This document shows positions 21,038 through 21,969 of a stretch of DNA of 21,969 bases, one piece after another; positions within the stretch are counted from its first letter, which is position 1; every line of letters begins with the position of its first letter. A program made the translations under genes and the position numbers. A model generated the notes under the pieces. That model did not search any database, was not told the DNA's origin, and saw only the letters and a list, made by a program, of their open reading frames with translations. The DNA comes from a virus. The DNA is taken from positions 1-21,969 of IMG/VR virus record IMGVR_UViG_3300020119_000155; one strand, written 5' to 3'.

Positions 21038-21271
21038 ATGACGGTGGATGAATGTAGAAGGATGTTGTTTAAGCTCGCGATTAGCTATGGGGTTGCACCT
21101 AAACTAATTTCTGAGAGACTATTGAGCAAAGACGATAAACAGGATATGTTACAGGGGCTTGTGACATACCAGACGTTAAATTGTTTTGTTAAAGTTTGGA
21201 TTGAGTATGGCATGTGTAATCACGCTGATGGCACAATGACGCCATACAAGGCGATTTTGAAACACCAGTAG
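21038..21271 (+). CDS. Small protein coupled to the replication gene
   Basis: 77 residues starting 2 nt after the initiator stop, so very likely co-translated. Helical (MTVDECRRMLFKLAISYGVAPKLISERLLSKDDKQDMLQG), with a Trp/Tyr/Cys-containing end (VKVWIEYGMCNHADGTMTPY). Position suggests a replication accessory factor, in the place of lambda P or a helicase loader, but it is too short to be one and I recognise no family. Confidence 0.68.
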   Translation: MTVDECRRMLFKLAISYGVAPKLISERLLSKDDKQDMLQGLVTYQTLNCFVKVWIEYGMCNHADGTMTPYKAILKHQ

Positions 21272-21356
21272 GGTGAGGTGGGGTGATAGCTTAAGTAAGC
21301 CAGGATCGCCAATTTGACCCATAGGATTTGATTTTTAATGATAGGATAAGAGCACC

Positions 21357-21557
21357 ATGCGAAAGGGAATTGTAAAGTGGTTTAATGATGGGAAAGGATT
21401 TGGATTCATCGCCTCTGAAGGTAGTGATTTTTTTGTACACTTTAAAGAAATACAAAGTGCAGGATTCAAAAGCTTGAAAGAAGGCGACAAGGTGACCTTT
21501 GAACCGGGAAATTCACCAAAGGGCCCCGTCGCAACAAATGTTCGAACTCAAGAGTAA
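21357..21557 (+). CDS. Cold-shock protein, CspA family
   Basis: 66 residues, full family length. RNA-binding motifs RNP1 KGFGFI and RNP2 DFFVHF are present, with the family start [16 protein letters not shown] and end GPVATNVR. It binds single-stranded RNA or DNA as an RNA chaperone and antiterminator. A csp next to a phage replication gene is probably an acquired host gene. A hairpin terminator follows the stop. Confidence 0.95.
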   Translation: MRKGIVKWFNDGKGFGFIASEGSDFFVHFKEIQSAGFKSLKEGDKVTFEPGNSPKGPVATNVRTQE

Positions 21558-21566
21558 AGTTTGTTC

Positions 21567-21588
21567 AAGGGCATTAATGGATGCCCTT
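21567..21588. terminator. Bidirectional terminator after csp
   Basis: AAGGGCA (21567-21573) and TGCCCTT (21582-21588) form a perfect 7-bp stem with an 8-nt loop between the csp stop and the stop of the convergent minus-strand gene. The plus-strand downstream sequence is T/C-rich. Confidence 0.7.
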
Positions 21589-21772
21589 AACCTTTTCCTT
21601 GTTCTAATAACGAAATATGCCCAATGGCGGCAAATCGTGCTATGGATTCGTATTGAAAAAACTCTTTTGATTCACGTAACACAATGCTGCCATCCCCTGT
21701 AATTTGATAGAACCATGCATTTTTATCTTTATCTCTTATTATCCTAAATTTATATAATCCAAAATTTTCCAT
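21587..21772 (-). CDS. Small hypothetical protein
   Basis: 61 residues, minus-strand ATG at 21772 with AGGAG at 6-nt spacing. Beta-rich N-terminal half (YKFRIIRDKDKNAWFYQITGDGSIVLRESKEFFQY) followed by a short helix; it recalls the small DUF1508-type fold in layout, but I do not claim membership. The stop lies in the shared terminator hairpin. Its start is 14 nt after the end of the gene upstream. Confidence 0.72.
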   Translation of the reverse strand: MENFGLYKFRIIRDKDKNAWFYQITGDGSIVLRESKEFFQYESIARFAAIGHISLLEQGKG

Positions 21773-21786
21773 GACCAGCTCCTAAT

Positions 21787-21969
21787 TTAATTAAATATTG
21801 TTGAAATTGAATTGTCTAATAATTCCTGTATTTTGTTGTTCAAGTAATCTGTTACACAGTCTCGCCATATTGTATTAAATTCAATAGCTTCATCTTTATC
21901 GGTCGCATTTTTTAGATAACGAGTGAGAGCGGGTAACATTTTGGTTTCCCAATGTTTATTATCGGGGCC
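21787..21969 (-). CDS. Hypothetical protein, C-terminal part cut by window edge
   Basis: The minus-strand frame is open from the last base of the window to TAA at 21789-21787, giving 60 residues (..KHWETKMLPALTRYLKNATD, then FNTIWRDCVTDYLNNKIQEL). It is coding-like, helical, and 14 nt upstream of the next minus-strand gene with its strong ribosome site, so the two form an operon. The start is outside the window; no family recognised. Confidence 0.65.
   Translation of the reverse strand, partial: GPDNKHWETKMLPALTRYLKNATDKDEAIEFNTIWRDCVTDYLNNKIQELLDNSISTIFN

Overview
The window looks like part of an AT-rich temperate phage, probably one maintained as a plasmid (a phage-plasmid), from a low-GC gammaproteobacterium. 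The phage assignment rests on tail-fibre genes, a tail-collar domain, a T4-type lysozyme, a P22-type Cro protein, and DUF1353, DUF551 and VRR-NUC genes. The plasmid assignment rests on a ParA plus ribbon-helix-helix partition locus and a 16-bp iteron array next to a replication-initiator-like gene. The host assignment is an inference from family flavour and base composition. No integrase, terminase, capsid gene or CI repressor is present, so only part of the genome is seen.

Layout. (1) 1-7456, plus strand: late virion genes. These are the end of a virion or DNA-ejection-like protein, a collar-domain fibre, a small structural-like protein, an 879-residue repeat fibre with a glycine-rich tip, three small genes and a second fibre-like protein. 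(2) 7461-8784, plus: a DUF1353 lipoprotein whose 3' end overlaps a T4-type lysozyme, a tiny zinc-ribbon gene and a VRR-NUC nuclease. A DUF551 gene on the minus strand follows. (3) 9026-10133: the partition operon (excisionase-like HTH, ParA, RHH protein), flanked by two inverted repeats of identical geometry (10-bp arms, 12-nt spacer). (4) 10144-11600: two strongly folded non-coding RNA candidates, about 122 and 366 nt. Each precedes a small gene with a very similar leader, and a third GC-richer non-coding stretch follows. (5) 17959 down to 11611, minus: one long early operon. It encodes a coiled-coil protein, a Sak4-like ATPase, an SSB-like protein with an acidic tail, a Cas4-like Fe-S nuclease, six small unknown proteins and an SF2 helicase. 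(6) 18024-19922, plus: Cro and a string of tiny genes ending at a strong terminator. (7) 19949-21557, plus: an amber-interrupted mini-gene, iterons, the replication protein with an internal DnaA box, a small partner and a cold-shock protein. (8) 21969-21587, minus: two small genes, the first cut by the window edge.

How it fits together. The early operon would supply recombination and replication functions (annealing ATPase, SSB, nuclease, helicase). Cro sits at an overlapping divergent promoter that could switch between this operon and the right-hand block. The initiator and iterons would start replication, and ParA/RHH would segregate the element when it is not lytic. The most unusual content is the pair of structured RNAs beside the partition locus. 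The larger one is built from three tandem helical domains, each opening with TTTATGGC and closing with GCCA, and I do not recognise it as any known RNA family.
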